From Pristionchus mayeri (taxonomy: Eukaryota; Nematoda; Chromadorea; Rhabditida; Neodiplogasteridae), in assembly GCA_036245805.1 (NCBI GenBank), contig BTRK01000003.1, positions 42,053,215-42,117,214 of the forward strand: DNA of 64,000 nucleotides. Direction: 5' to 3'. The stretch's first letter is position 1, and each line of letters starts with the position of its first letter. Shown here one piece after another: positions 21,220 through 37,100 of this stretch. The notes below the pieces were generated by a model. It did no database searches. It had not been told where the DNA came from and saw only the letters and a program-made list of their open reading frames with translations. The translations under genes were made by a program, and so were the position numbers.

Positions 21220-21981
21220 GCTGGTGAAAGCACACACCCAAAATTAAGCTGGTAGAGGACACACCAAAAATTAAGCTGGTGAGAGGACACACCCAAAATT
21301 AAGCTGGTGAGAGGACACACCGAAAATTAAGCTGGTGAGAGTATACACCCAAAATTAAGCTGGCGAGAGGACACACCGAAAATTAAGCTGGTGAAAGCAC
21401 ACACCCAAAATTAAGCTGGTAGAGGACACGCCCAAAATTAAGCTGGTGAGAGGACACACCCAAAATTAAGCTGGTGAGAGGACACACCGAAAATTAAGCT
21501 GGTGAGAGGACACACCCAAAATTAAGCTGGTGAGAGGACACACCGAAAATTAAGCTGGTGAGAGTACACACCGAAAATTAAGCTGGTGAAAGCACACACC
21601 CAAAATTAAGCTGGTAGAGGACACACCCAAAATTAAGCTGGTGAGAGGACACACACAAAATTAAGCTGGTGAGAGGACACACCGAAAATTAAGCTGGTGA
21701 GAGTACACACCCAAAATTAAGCTGGCGAGAGGACACACCGAAAATTAAGCTGGTGAAAGCACACACCCAAAATTAAGCTGGTAGAGGACACACCCAAAAT
21801 TAAGCTGGTGAGAGGACACACCCAAAATTAAGCTGGTGAGAGTACACACCCAAAATTAAGCTGGCGAGAGGACACACCGAAAATTAAGCTGGTGAAAGCA
21901 CACACCCAAAATTAAGCTGGTAGAGGACACACCCAAAATTAAGCTGGCGAGAGGACACACCGAAAATTAAGCTGGTGAAAG

Positions 21982-22118
21982 GTAAAGGTAAAGAGGTCAT
22001 ACATGTCATACATACAAATGGGTCATACAAGGGTCATGAGTTCGATCCCCCGCCTGGGCAGACCAAGCCCTCTATCCCCCCGGGGTCGGTAAATTGGTAG
22101 TGACCTCGGTCGCGAAAG
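21982..22118 (+). mobile_element. tRNA/SINE-like insert in satellite, copy 3
   Basis: A third copy, 899 bp after copy 2, with the same flanking monomers except a point change (CCCAAAAATAAGC near 22195). Downstream satellite matches that after copy 2, including the rare GACACGCCC monomer (21427 and 22326), so this too arose by segmental duplication of the array. Confidence 0.55.
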
Positions 22119-25100
22119 GCTGGTGAAAGCACACACCCAAAATTAAGCTGGTAGAGGACACACCAAAAATTAAGCTGGTGAGAGGACACACCCAAAAATA
22201 AGCTGGTGAGAGGACACACCGAAAATTAAGCTGGTGAGAGTACACACCCAAAATTAAGCTGGCGAGAGGACACACCGAAAATTAAGCTGGTGAAAGCACA
22301 CACCCAAAATTAAGCTGGTAGAGGACACGCCCAAAATTAAGCTGGTGAGAGGACACACCCAAAATTAAGCTGGTGAGAGGACACACCGAAAATTAAGCTG
22401 GTGAGAGGACACACCCAAAATTAAGCTGGTGAGAGGACACACCGAAAATTAAGCTGGTGAGAGTACACACCGAAAATTAAGCTGGTGAAAGCACACACCC
22501 AAAATTAAGCTGGTAGAGGACACACCCAAAATTAAGCTGGTGAGAGGACACACACAAAATTAAGCTGGTGAGAGGACACACCGAAAATTAAGCTGGTGAG
22601 AGTACACACCCAAAATTAAGCTGGCGAGAGGACACACCGAAAATTAAGCTGGTGAAAGCACACACCCAAAATTAAGCTGGTAGAGGACACACCCAAAATT
22701 AAGCTGGCGAGAGGACACACCGAAAATTAAGCTGGTGAAAGCACACACCCAAAATTAAGCTGGTAGAGGACACACCGAAAATTAAGCTGGTGAAAGCACA
22801 CACCCAAAATTAAGCTGGTAGAGGACACACCCAAAATTAAGCTGGTGAGAGGACACACACAAAATTAAGCTGGTGAGAGGACACACCGAAAATTAAGCTG
22901 GTGAGAGTACACACCCAAAATTAAGCTGGCGAGAGGACACACCGAAAATTAAGCTGGTGAAAGCACACACCCAAAATTAAGCTGGTAGAGGACACACCCA
23001 AAATTAAGCTGGTGAGAGGACACACCCAAAATTAAGCTGATGAGAGTACACACCCAAAATTAAGCTGGCGAGAGGACACACCGAAAATTAAGCTGGTGAA
23101 AGCACACACCCAAAATTAAGCTGGTAGAGGACACACCCAAAATTAAGCTGGTGAGATGACACACCCAAAATTAAGCTGGCGAGAGGACACACCGAAAATT
23201 AAGCTGGTGAGAGTACACACCCAAAATTAAGCTGGTAGAGGACACACCGAAAATTAAGCTGGTGAAAGCACACACCCAAAATTAAGCTGGTAGAGGACAC
23301 ACCCAAAATTAAGCTGGTGAAAGCACACACCCAAAATTAAGCTGGTAGAGGACACACCGAAAATTAAGCTGGTGAGAGTACACACCCAAAATTAAGCTGG
23401 CGAGAGGACACACCGAAAATTAAGCTGGTGAAAGCACACACCCAAAATTAAGCTGGTGAGAGGACACACCGAAAATTAAGCTGGTGAGAGTACACACCCA
23501 AAATTAAGCTGGCGAGAGGACACACCGAAAATTAAGCTGGTGAAAGCACACACCCAAAATTAAGCTGGTAGAGGTCACACCGAAAATTAAGCTGGTGAAA
23601 GCACACACCCAAAATTAAGCTGGTAGAGGACACACCCAAAATTAAGCTGGTGAGAGGACACACACAAAATTAAGCTGGTGAGAGGACACACCGAAAATTA
23701 AGCTGGTGAGAGTACACACCCAAAATTAAGCTGGTAGAGGACACACCCAAAATTAAGCTGGTGAGAGGACACACCGAAAATTAAGCTGGTGAAAGCACAC
23801 ACCCAAAATTAAGCTGGTAGAGGACACACCGAAAATTAAGCTGGTGAAAGCACACACCCAAAATTAAGCTGGTAGAGGACACACCCAAAATTAAGCTGGC
23901 GAGAGGACACACCGAAAAATAAGCTGGTGAAAGCACACACCCAAAATTAAGCTGGTAGAGGACACACCGAAAATTAAGCTGGTGAAAGCACACACCCAAA
24001 ATTAAGCTGGTAGAGGACACACCCAAAATTAAGCTGGTGAGAGGACACACCCAAAATTAAGCTGGTGAGAGTACACACCCAAAATTAAGCTGGCGAGAGG
24101 ACACACCGAAAATTAAGCTGGTGAAAGCACACACCCAAAATTAAGCTGGTAGAGGACACACCAAAAATTAAGCTGGTGAGAGGACACACCCAAAATTAAG
24201 CTGGTGAGAGGACACACCCAAAATTAAGCTGGTAGAGGACACACCAAAAATTAAGCTGGTGAGAGGACACACCCAAAATTAAGCTGGCGAGAGGACACAC
24301 CCAAAATTAAGCTGGCGAGAGGACACACCGAAAATTAAGCTGGTGAAAGCACACACCCAAAATTAAGCTGGTGAGAGGACACACCCAAAATTAAGCTGGT
24401 GAGAGGATACACCGAAAATTAAGCTGGTGAGAGTACACACCCAAAATTAAGCTGGCGAGAGGACACACCGAAAATTAAGCTGGTGAAAGCACACACCCAA
24501 AATTAAGCTGGTAGAGGACACACCCAAAATTAAGCTGGCGAGAGGACACACCCAAAATTAAGCTGGTGAGAGGACACACCGAAAATTAAGCTGGTGAGAG
24601 TACACACCCAAAATTAAGCTGGCGAGAGGACACACCGAAAATTAAGCTGGTGAAAGCACACACCCAAAATTAAGCTGGTAGAGGACACACCCAAAATTAA
24701 GCTGGTGAGAGGACACACCCAAAATTAAGCTGGTGAAAGCACACACCCAAAATTAAGCTGGTAGAGGACACACCCAAAATTAAGCTGGTGAGAGGAAACA
24801 CCCAAAATTAAGCTGGTGAGAGGACACACCGAAAATTAAGCTGGTGAGAGTACATACCCAAAATTAAGCTGGCGAGAGGACACACCGAAAATTAAGCTGG
24901 TGAAAGCACACACCCAAAATTAAGCTGGTAGAGGACACACCCAAAATTAAGCTGGTGAGAGGACACACCGAAAATTAAGCTGGTGAGAGTACACACCCAA
25001 AATTAAGCTGGCGAGAGGACACACCGAAAATTAAGCTGGTGAAAGCACACACCCAAAATTAAGCTGGTAGAGGACACACCCAAAATTAAGCTGGTGAGAG

Positions 25101-28100
25101 GACACACACAAAATTAAGCTGGTGAGAGGACACACCGAAAATTAAGCTGGTGAGAGTACACACCCAAAATTAAGCTGGTAGAGGACACACCCAAAATTAA
25201 GCTGGTGAGAGGACACACCGAAAATTAAGCTGGTGAGAGTACACACCCAAAATTAAGCTGGCGAGAGGACACACCGAAAATTAAGCTGGTGAAAGCACAC
25301 ACCCAAAATTAAGCTGGTAGAGGACACACCGAAAATTAAGCTGGTGAAAGCACACACCCAAAATTAAGCTGGTAGAGGACACACCCAAAATTAAGCTGGT
25401 GAGAGGACACACACAAAATTAAGCTGGTGAGAGGACACACCGAAAATTAAGCTGGTGAGAGTACACACCCAAAATTAAGCTGGCGAGAGGACACACCGAA
25501 AATTAAGCTGGTGAAAGCACACACCCAAAATTAAGCTGGTAGAGGACACACCCAAAATTATGCTGGTGAGAGGACACACCCAAAATTAAGCTGGTGAGAG
25601 TACACACCCAAAATTAAGCTGGCGAGAGGACACACCGAAAATTAAGCTGGTGAAAGCACACACCCAAAATTAAGCTGGTAGAGGACACACCCAAAATTAA
25701 GCTGGTGAGAGGACACACCCAAAATTAAGCTGGTGAGAGGACACACCGAAAATTAAGCTGGTGAAAGCACACACCCAAAATTAAGCTGGTAGAGGACACA
25801 CCCAAAATTAAGCTGGTGAGAGGACACACCCAAAATTAAGCTGGCGAGAGGACACACCGAAAATTAAGCTGGTGAAAGCACACACCCAAAATTAAGCTGG
25901 TAGAGGACACACCCAAAATTAAGCTGGTGAGAGGACACACCCAAAATTAAGCTGGTGAGAGGACACACCGAAAATTAAGCTGGTGAGAGTACACACCCAA
26001 AATTAAGCTGGCGAGAGGACACACCGAAAATTAAGCTGGTGAAAGCACACACACAAAATTAAGCTGGTAGAGGACACACCCAAAATTAAGCTGGTGAGAG
26101 GACACACCCAAAATTAAGCTGGTGAGAGGACACACCGAAAATTAAGCTGGTGAGAGTACACATCCAAAATTAAGCTGGCGAGAGGACACACCGAAAATTA
26201 AGCTGGTGAAAGCACACACCCAAAATTAAGCTGGTAGAGGACACACCCAAAATTAAGCTGGTGAGAGGAAACACCCAAAATTAAGCTGGTGAGAGGACAC
26301 ACCGAAAATTAAGCTGGTGAGAGTACATACCCAAAATTAAGCTGGCGAGAGGACACACCGAAAATTAAGCTGGTGAAAGCACACACCCAAAATTAAGCTG
26401 GTAGAGGACACACCCAAAATTAAGCTGGTGAGAGGACACACCCAAAATTAAGCTGGTGAGAGGACACACCGAAAATTAAGCTGGTGAGAGTACACACCCA
26501 AAATTAAGCTGGCGAGAGGACACACCGAAAATTAAGCTGGTGAAAGCACACACCCAAAATTAAGCTGGTAGAGGACACACCCAAAATTAAGCTGGTGAGA
26601 GGACACACACAAAATTAAGCTGGTGAGAGGACACACCGAAAATTAAGCTGGTGAGAGTACACACCCAAAATTAAGCTGGTAGAGGACACACCCAAAATTA
26701 AGCTGGTGAGAGGACACACCGAAAATTAAGCTGGTGAGAGTACACACCCAAAATTAAGCTGGTGAAAGCACACACCCAAAATTAAGCTGGTAGAGGACAC
26801 ACCGAAAATTAAGCTGGTGAAAGCACACACCCAAAATTAAGCTGGTAGAGGACACACCCAAAATTAAGCTGGTGAGAGGACACACACAAAATTAAGCTGG
26901 TGAGAGGACACACCGAAAATTAAGCTGGTGAGAGTACACACCCAAAATTAAGCTGGCGAGAGGACACACCGAAAATTAAGCTGGTGAAAGCACACACCCA
27001 AAATTAAGCTGGTGAGAGGACACACCCAAAATTAAGCTGGTGAGAGGACACACCGAAAATTAAGCTGGTGAGAGTACACACCCAAAATTAAGCTGGCGAG
27101 AGGACACACCGAAAATTAAGCTGGTGAAAGCACACACCCAAAATTAAGCTGGTAGAGGACACACCCAAAATTAAGCTGGTGAGAGGACACACCCAAAATT
27201 AAGCTGGTGAGAGGACACACCGAAAATTAAGCTGGTGAAAGCACACACCCAAAATTAAGCTGGTAGAGGACACACCCAAAATTAAGCTGGTGAGAGGACA
27301 CACCCAAAATTAAGCTGGTGAGAGGACACACCGAAAATTAAGCTGGTGAGAGTACACACCCAAAATTAAGCTGGTGAAAGCACACACCCAAAATTAAGCT
27401 GGTAGAGGACACACCGAAAATTAAGCTGGTGAAAGCACACACCCAAAATTAAGCTGGTAGAGGACACACCCAAAATTAAGCTGGTGAGAGGACACACCCA
27501 AAATTAAGCTGGTGAGAGGACACACACAAAATTAAGCTGGTGAGAGGACACACCGAAAATTAAGCTGGTGAGAGTACACACCCAAAATTAAGCTGGCGAG
27601 AGGACACACCGAAAATTAAGCTGGTGAAAGCACACACCCAAAATTAAGCTGGCGAGAGGACACACCGAAAATTAAGCTGGTGAAAGCACACACCCAAAAT
27701 TAAGCTGGTAGAGGACACACCCAAAATTAAGCTGGTGAGAGGACACACACAAAATTAAGCTGGCGAGAGGACACACCGAAAATTAAGCTGGTGAAAGCAC
27801 ACACCCAAAATTAAGCTGGTAGAGGACACACCGAAAATTAAGCTGGTGAAAGCACACACCCAAAATTAAGCTGGTAGAGGACACACCCAAAATTAAGCTG
27901 GTGAGAGGACACACACAAAATTAAGCTGGTGAGAGGACACACCGAAAATTAAGCTGGTGAGAGTACACACCCAAAATTAAGCTGGCGAGAGGACACACCG
28001 AAAATTAAGCTGGTGAAAGCACACACCCAAAATTAAGCTGGTAGAGGACACACCCAAAATTATGCTGGTGAGAGGACACACCCAAAATTAAGCTGGTGAG

Positions 28101-31100
28101 AGTACACACCCAAAATTAAGCTGGCGAGAGGACACACCGAAAATTAAGCTGGTGAAAGCACACACCCAAAATTAAGCTGGTAGAGGACACACCCAAAATT
28201 AAGCTGGTGAGAGGACACACCCAAAATTAAGCTGGTGAGAGGACACACCGAAAATTAAGCTGGTGAAAGCACACACCCAAAATTAAGCTGGTAGAGGACA
28301 CACCCAAAATTAAGCTGGTGAGAGGACACACCCAAAATTAAGCTGGCGAGAGGACACACCGAAAATTAAGCTGGTGAAAGCACACACCCAAAATTAAGCT
28401 GGTAGAGGACACACCCAAAATTAAGCTGGTGAGAGGACACACCCAAAATTAAGCTGGTGAGAGGACACACCGAAAATTAAGCTGGTGAGAGTACACACCC
28501 AAAATTAAGCTGGCGAGAGGACACACCGAAAATTAAGCTGGTGAAAGCACACACACAAAATTAAGCTGGTAGAGGACACACCCAAAATTAAGCTGGTGAG
28601 AGGACACACCCAAAATTAAGCTGGTGAGAGGACACACCGAAAATTAAGCTGGTGAGAGTACACATCCAAAATTAAGCTGGCGAGAGGACACACCGAAAAT
28701 TAAGCTGGTGAAAGCACACACCCAAAATTAAGCTGGTGAGAGGAAACACCCAAAATTAAGCTGGTGAGAGGACACACCGAAAATTAAGCTGGTGAGAGTA
28801 CATACCCAAAATTAAGCTGGCGAGAGGACACACCGAAAATTAAGCTGGTGAAAGCACACACCCAAAATTAAGCTGGTAGAGGACACACCCAAAATTAAGC
28901 TGGTGAGAGGACACACCCAAAATTAAGCTGGTGAGAGGACACACCGAAAATTAAGCTGGTGAGAGTACACACCCAAAATTAAGCTGGCGAGAGGACACAC
29001 CGAAAATTAAGCTGGTGAAAGCACACACCCAAAATTAAGCTGGTAGAGGACACACCCAAAATTAAGCTGGTGAGAGGACACACACAAAATTAAGCTGGTG
29101 AGAGGACACACCGAAAATTAAGCTGGTGAGAGTACACACCCAAAATTAAGCTGGTAGAGGACACACCCAAAATTAAGCTGGTGAGAGGACACACCGAAAA
29201 TTAAGCTGGTGAAAGCACACACCCAAAATTAAGCTGGTAGAGGACACACCCAAAATTAAGCTGGTGAGAGGACACACCCAAAATTAAGCTGGTGAGAGGA
29301 CACACCGAAAATTAAGCTGGTGAGAGTACACACCCAAAATTAAGCTGGCGAGAGGACACACCGAAAATTAAGCTGGTGAAAGCACACACCCAAAATTAAG
29401 CTGGTAGAGGACACACCCAAAATTAAGCTGGTGAGAGGACACACACAAAATTAAGCTGGTGAGAGGACACACCGAAAATTAAGCTGGTGAGAGTACACAC
29501 CCAAAATTAAGCTGGTAGAGGACACACCCAAAATTAAGCTGGTGAGAGGACACACCGAAAATTAAGCTGGTGAGAGTACACACCCAAAATTAAGCTGGTG
29601 AAAGCACACACCCAAAATTAAGCTGGTAGAGGACACACCGAAAATTAAGCTGGTGAAAGCACACACCCAAAATTAAGCTGGTAGAGGACACACCCAAAAT
29701 TAAGCTGGTGAGAGGACACACACAAAATTAAGCTGGTGAGAGGACACACCGAAAATTAAGCTGGTGAGAGTACACACCCAAAATTAAGCTGGCGAGAGGA
29801 CACACCGAAAATTAAGCTGGTGAAAGCACACACCCAAAATTAAGCTGGTGAGAGGACACACCCAAAATTAAGCTGGTGAGAGGACACACCGAAAATTAAG
29901 CTGGTGAGAGTACACACCCAAAATTAAGCTGGTGAAAGCACACACCCAAAATTAAGCTGGTAGAGGACACACCCAAAATTAAGCTGGTGAGAGGACACAC
30001 CCAAAATTAAGCTGGTGAGAGGACACACCCAAAATTAAGCTGGTGAGAGGACACACCGAAAATTAAGCTGGTGAAAGCACACACCCAAAATTAAGCTGGT
30101 AGAGGACACACCCAAAATTAAGCTGGTGAGAGGACACACCGAAAATTAAGCTGGTGAGAGTACACACCCAAAATTAAGCTGGTGAAAGCACACACCCAAA
30201 ATTAAGCTGGTAGAGGACACACCGAAAATTAAGCTGGTGAAAGCACACACCCAAAATTAAGCTGGTAGAGGACACACCCAAAATTAAGCTGGTGAGAGGA
30301 CACACACAAAATTAAGCTGGTGAGAGGACACACCGAAAATTAAGCTGGTGAGAGTACACACCCAAAATTAAGCTGGCGAGAGGACACACCGAAAATTAAG
30401 CTGGTGAAAGCACACACCCAAAATTAAGCTGGTGAGAGGACACACCCAAAATTAAGCTGGTGAGAGGACACACCGAAAATTAAGCTGGTGAGAGTACACA
30501 CCCAAAATTAAGCTGGTAGAGGACACACCCAAAATTAAGCTGGTGAGAGGACACACCGAAAATTAAGCTGGTGAAAGCACACACCCAAAATTAAGCTGGT
30601 AGAGGACACACCCAAAATTAAGCTGGTGAGAGGACACACCCAAAATTAAGCTGGTGAGAGGACACACCGAAAATTAAGCTGGTGAGAGTACACACCCAAA
30701 ATTAAGCTGGCGAGAGGACACACCGAAAATTAAGCTGGTGAAAGCACACACCCAAAATTAAGCTGGTAGAGGACACACCCAAAATTAAGCTGGTGAGAGG
30801 ACACACACAAAATTAAGCTGGTGAGAGGACACACCGAAAATTAAGCTGGTGAGAGTACACACCCAAAATTAAGCTGGTAGAGGACACACCCAAAATTAAG
30901 CTGGTGAGAGGACACACCGAAAATTAAGCTGGTGAGAGTACACACCCAAAATTAAGCTGGTGAAAGCACACACCCAAAATTAAGCTGGTAGAGGACACAC
31001 CGAAAATTAAGCTGGTGAAAGCACACACCCAAAATTAAGCTGGTAGAGGACACACCCAAAATTAAGCTGGTGAGAGGACACACACAAAATTAAGCTGGTG

Positions 31101-34100
31101 AGAGGACACACCGAAAATTAAGCTGGTGAGAGTACACACCCAAAATTAAGCTGGCGAGAGGACACACCGAAAATTAAGCTGGTGAGAGGACACACCGAAA
31201 ATTAAGCTGGTGAAAGCACACACCCAAAATTAAGCTGGTAGAGGACACACCCAAAATTAAGCTGGTGAGAGGACACACCGAAAATTAAGCTGGTGAAAGC
31301 ACACACCCAAAATTAAGCTGGTAGAGGACACACCCAAAATTAAGCTGGTGAGAGGACACACCGAAAATTAAGCTGGTGAGAGTACACACCCAAAATTAAG
31401 CTGGTGAAAGCACACACCCAAAATTAAGCTGGTAGAGGACACACCGAAAATTAAGCTGGTGAAAGCACACACCCAAAATTAAGCTGGTAGAGGACACACC
31501 CAAAATTAAGCTGGTGAGAGGACACACACAAAATTAAGCTGGTGAGAGGACACACCGAAAATTAAGCTGGTGAGAGTACACACCCAAAATTAAGCTGGCG
31601 AGAGGACACACCGAAAATTAAGCTGGTGAAAGCACACACCCAAAATTAAGCTGGTGAGAGGACACACCCAAAATTAAGCTGGTGAGAGGACACACCGAAA
31701 ATTAAGCTGGTGAGAGTACACACCCAAAATTAAGCTGGTAGAGGACACACCCAAAATTAAGCTGGTGAGAGGACACACCGAAAATTAAGCTGGTGAAAGC
31801 ACACACCCAAAATTAAGCTGGTAGAGGACACACCCAAAATTAAGCTGGTGAGAGGACACACCCAAAATTAAGCTGGTGAGAGGACACACCGAAAATTAAG
31901 CTGGTGAGAGTACACACCCAAAATTAAGCTGGCGAGAGGACACACCGAAAATTAAGCTGGTGAAAGCACACACCCAAAATTAAGCTGGTAGAGGACACAC
32001 CCAAAATTAAGCTGGTGAGAGGACACACACAAAATTAAGCTGGTGAGAGTACACACCCAAAATTAAGCTGGTAGAGGACACACCCAAAATTAAGCTGGTG
32101 AGAGGACACACCGAAAATTAAGCTGGTGAGAGTACACACCCAAAATTAAGCTGGTGAAAGCACACACCCAAAATTAAGCTGGTAGAGGACACACCGAAAA
32201 TTAAGCTGGTGAAAGCACACACCCAAAATTAAGCTGGTAGAGGACACACCCAAAATTAAGCTGGTGAGAGGACACACACAAAATTAAGCTGGTGAGAGGA
32301 CACACCGAAAATTAAGCTGGTGAGAGTACACACCCAAAATTAAGCTGGCGAGAGGACACACCGAAAATTAAGCTGGTGAAAGCACACACCCAAAATTAAG
32401 CTGGTGAGAGGACACACCCAAAATTAAGCTGGTGAGAGGACACACACAAAATTAAGCTGGTGAGAGGACACACCGAAAATTAAGCTGGTGAGAGTACACA
32501 CCCAAAATTAAGCTGGTAGAGGACACACCCAAAATTAAGCTGGTGAAAGCACACACCCAAAATTAAGCTGGTAGAGGACACACCCAAAATTAAGCTGGTG
32601 AGAGGACACACCCAAAATTAAGCTGGTGAGAGGACACACCCAAAATTAAGCTGGTGAGAGGACACACCGAAAATTAAGCTGGTGAAAGCACACACCCAAA
32701 ATTAAGCTGGTAGAGGACACACCCAAAATTAAGCTGGTGAGAGGACACACCGAAAATTAAGCTGGTGAGAGTACACACCCAAAATTAAGCTGGTGAAAGC
32801 ACACACCCAAAATTAAGCTGGTAGAGGACACACCGAAAATTAAGCTGGTGAAAGCACACACCCAAAATTAAGCTGGTAGAGGACACACCCAAAATTAAGC
32901 TGGTGAGAGGACACACACAAAATTAAGCTGGTGAGAGGACACACCGAAAATTAAGCTGGTGAGAGTACACACCCAAAATTAAGCTGGCGAGAGGACACAC
33001 CGAAAATTAAGCTGGTGAAAGCACACACCCAAAATTAAGCTGGTGAGAGGACACACCCAAAATTAAGCTGGTGAGAGGACACACCGAAAATTAAGCTGGT
33101 GAGAGTACACACCCAAAATTAAGCTGGCGAGAGGACACACCGAAAACTAAGCTGGTGAAAGCACACACCCAAAATTAAGCTGGTAGAGGACACACCCAAA
33201 ATTAAGCTGGTGAGAGGACACACCCAAAATTAAGCTGGTGAGAGGACACACCGAAAATTAAGCTGGTGAGAGGACACACCGAAAATTAAGCTGGTGAGAG
33301 TACACACCCAAAATTAAGCTGGCGATAGGACACACCGAAAATTAAGCTGGTGAAAGCACACACCCAAAATTAAGCTGGTAGAGGACACACCGAAAATTAA
33401 GCTGGTGAAAGCACACACCCAAAATTAAGCTGGTAGAGGACACACCCAAAATTAAGCTGGTGAGAGGACACACACAAAATTAAGCTGGTGAGAGGACACA
33501 CCGAAAATTAAGCTGGTGAGAGTACACACCCAAAATTAAGCTGGCGAGAGGACACACCGAAAATTAAGCTGGTGAAAGCACACACCCAAAATTAAATTGG
33601 TAGAGGACACACCCAAAATTAAGCTGGTGAGAGGACACACCGAAAATTAAGCTGGTGAGAGTACACACCCAAAATTAAGCTGGCGAGAGGACACACCGAA
33701 AATTAAGCTGGTGAAAGCACACACCCAAAATTAAGCTGGTAGAGGACACACCCAAAATTAAGCTGGTGAGAGGACACACCCAAAATTAAGCTGGTGAGAG
33801 GACACACCGAAAATTAAGCTGGTGAGAGGACACACCGAAAATTAAGCTGGTGAGAGTACACACCCAAAATTAAGCTGGCGATAGGACACACCGAAAATTA
33901 AGCTGGTGAAAGCACACACCCAAAATTAAGCTGGTAGAGGACACACCGAAAATTAAGCTGGTGAAAGCACACACCCAAAATTAAGCTGGTAGAGGACACA
34001 CCCAAAATTAAGCTGGTGAGAGGACACACACAAAATTAAGCTGGTGAGAGGACACACCGAAAATTAAGCTGGTGAGAGTACACACCCAAAATTAAGCTGG

Positions 34101-37100
34101 CGAGAGGACACACCGAAAATTAAGCTGGTGAAAGCACACACCCAAAATTAAATTGGTAGAGGACACACCCAAAATTAAGCTGGTGAGAGGACACACCCAA
34201 AATTAAGCTGGTGAGAGGACACACCGAAAATTAAGCTGGTGAGAGTACACACCCAAAATTAAGCTGGCGAGAGGACACACCGAAAATTAAGCTGGTGAAA
34301 GCACACACCCAAAATTAAGCTGGTAGAGGACACACCCAAAATTAAGCTGGCGAAAGGACACACCGAAAATTAAGCTGGTAGAGGACACACCCAAAATTAA
34401 GCTGGTGAGAGGGCACACCGAAAATTAAGCTGGTGAGAGGACACACCCAAAATTAAGCTGGTGAGAGGACACACCGAAAATTAAGCTGGTGAAAGCACAC
34501 ACCCAAAATTAAGCTGGTAGAGGACACACCCAAAATTAAGCTGGTGAGAGGACACACCGAAAATTAAGCTGGTGAGAGTACACACCCAAAATTAAGCTGG
34601 CGAGAGGACACACCGAAAATTAAGCTGGTGAAAGCACACACCCAAAATTAAATTGGTAGAGGACACACCCAAAATTAAGCTGGTGAGAGGACACACCGAA
34701 AATTAAGCTGGTGAGAGTACACACCCAAAATTAAGCTGGCGAGAGGACACACCGAAAATTAAGCTGGTGAAAGCACACACCCAAAATTAAGCTGGTAGAG
34801 GACACACCCAAAATTAAGCTGGTGAGAGGACACACCCAAAATTAAGCTGGTGAGAGGACACACCGAAAATTAAGCTGGTGAGAGGACACACCGAAAATTA
34901 AGCTGGTGAGAGTACACACCCAAAATTAAGCTGGCGATAGGACACACCGAAAATTAAGCTGGTGAAAGCACACACCCAAAATTAAGCTGGTAGAGGACAC
35001 ACCGAAAATTAAGCTGGTGAAAGCACACACCCAAAATTAAGCTGGTAGAGGACACACCCAAAATTAAGCTGGTGAGAGGACACACACAAAATTAAGCTGG
35101 TGAGAGGACACACCGAAAATTAAGCTGGTGAGAGTACACACCCAAAATTAAGCTGGCGAGAGGACACACCGAAAATTAAGCTGGTGAAAGCACACACCCA
35201 AAATTAAATTGGTAGAGGACACACCCAAAATTAAGCTGGTGAGAGGACACACCCAAAATTAAGCTGGTGAGAGGACACACCGAAAATTAAGCTGGTGAGA
35301 GGACACACCGAAAATTAAGCTGGTGAGAGTACACACCCAAAATTAAGCTGGCGATAGGACACACCGAAAATTAAGCTGGTGAAAGCACACACCCAAAATT
35401 AAGCTGGTAGAGGACACACCGAAAATTAAGCTGGTGAAAGCACACACCCAAAATTAAGCTGGTAGAGGACACACCCAAAATTAAGCTGGTGAGAGGACAC
35501 ACACAAAATTAAGCTGGTGAGAGGACACACCGAAAATTAAGCTGGTGAGAGTACACACCCAAAATTAAGCTGGCGAGAGGACACACCGAAAATTAAGCTG
35601 GTGAAAGCACACACCCAAAATTAAATTGGTAGAGGACACACCCAAAATTAAGCTGGTGAGAGGACACACCCAAAATTAAGCTGGTGAGAGGACACACCGA
35701 AAATTAAGCTGGTGAGAGTACACACCCAAAATTAAGCTGGCGAGAGGACACACCGAAAATTAAGCTGGTGAAAGCACACACCCAAAATTAAGCTGGTAGA
35801 GGACACACCCAAAATTAAGCTGGCGAAAGGACACACCGAAAATTAAGCTGGTAGAGGACACACCCAAAATTAAGCTGGTGAGAGGGCACACCGAAAATTA
35901 AGCTGGTGAGAGGACACACCCAAAATTAAGCTGGTGAGAGGACACACCGAAAATTAAGCTGGTGAAAGCACACACCCAAAATTAAGCTGGTAGAGGACAC
36001 ACCCAAAATTAAGCTGGTGAGAGGACACACCCAAAATTAAGCTGGTGAGAGGACACACCGAAAATTAAGCTGGTGAGAGTACACACCCAAAATTAAGCTG
36101 GCGAGAGGACACACCGAAAATTAAGCTGGTGAAAGCACACACCCAAAATTAAGCTGGTGAGAGGACACACCCAAAATTAAGCTGGTGAGAGGACACACCG
36201 AAAATTAAGCTGGTGAAAGCACACACCCAAAATTAAGCTGGTAGAGGACACACCCAAAATTAAGCTGGTGAGAGGACACACACAAAATTAAGCTGGTGAG
36301 AGGACACACCGAAAATTAAGCTGGTGAGAGTACACACCCAAAATTAAGCTGGCGAGAGGACACACCGAAAATTAAGCTGGTGAAAGCACACACCCAAAAT
36401 TAAATTGGTAGAGGACACACCCAAAATTAAGCTGGTGAGAGGACACACCCAAAATTAAGCTGGTGAGAGGACACACCGAAAATTAAGCTGGTGAGAGTAC
36501 ACACCCAAAATTAAGCTGGTAGAGGACACACCCAAAATTAAGCTGGTGAGAGGACACACCGAAAATTAAGCTGGTGAGAGTACACACCCAAAATTAAGCT
36601 GGTGAAAGCACACACCCAAAATTAAGCTGGTAGAGGACACACCGAAAATTAAGCTGGTGAAAGCACACACCCAAAATTAAGCTGGTAGAGGACACACCCA
36701 AAATTAAGCTGGTGAGAGGACACACACAAAATTAAGCTGGTGAGAGGACACACCGAAAATTAAGCTGGTGAGAGTACACACCCAAAATTAAGCTGGCGAG
36801 AGGACACACCGAAAATTAAGCTGGTGAAAGCACACACCCAAAATTAAGCTGGTGAGAGGACACACCCAAAATTAAGCTGGTGAGAGGACACACCGAAAAT
36901 TAAGCTGGTGAGAGTACACACCCAAAATTAAGCTGGCGAGAGGACACACCGAAAATTAAGCTGGTGAAAGCACACACCCAAAATTAAGCTGGTAGAGGAC
37001 ACACCCAAAATTAAGCTGGTGAGAGGACACACCCAAAATTAAGCTGGTGAGAGGACACACCGAAAATTAAGCTGGTGAAAGCACACACCCAAAATTAAGC

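Noticed and set aside
20433..24050. Antisense open frames in the satellite (CPLTSLILGVSSHQLNFGC-like repeats) as repeat proteins
   Set aside because: The monomer is 28 bp, not a multiple of three, so each monomer is read in a different frame, and the frames stay open only where 27-bp monomers happen to skip the TAA. There is no conserved start, splice signal or composition bias.
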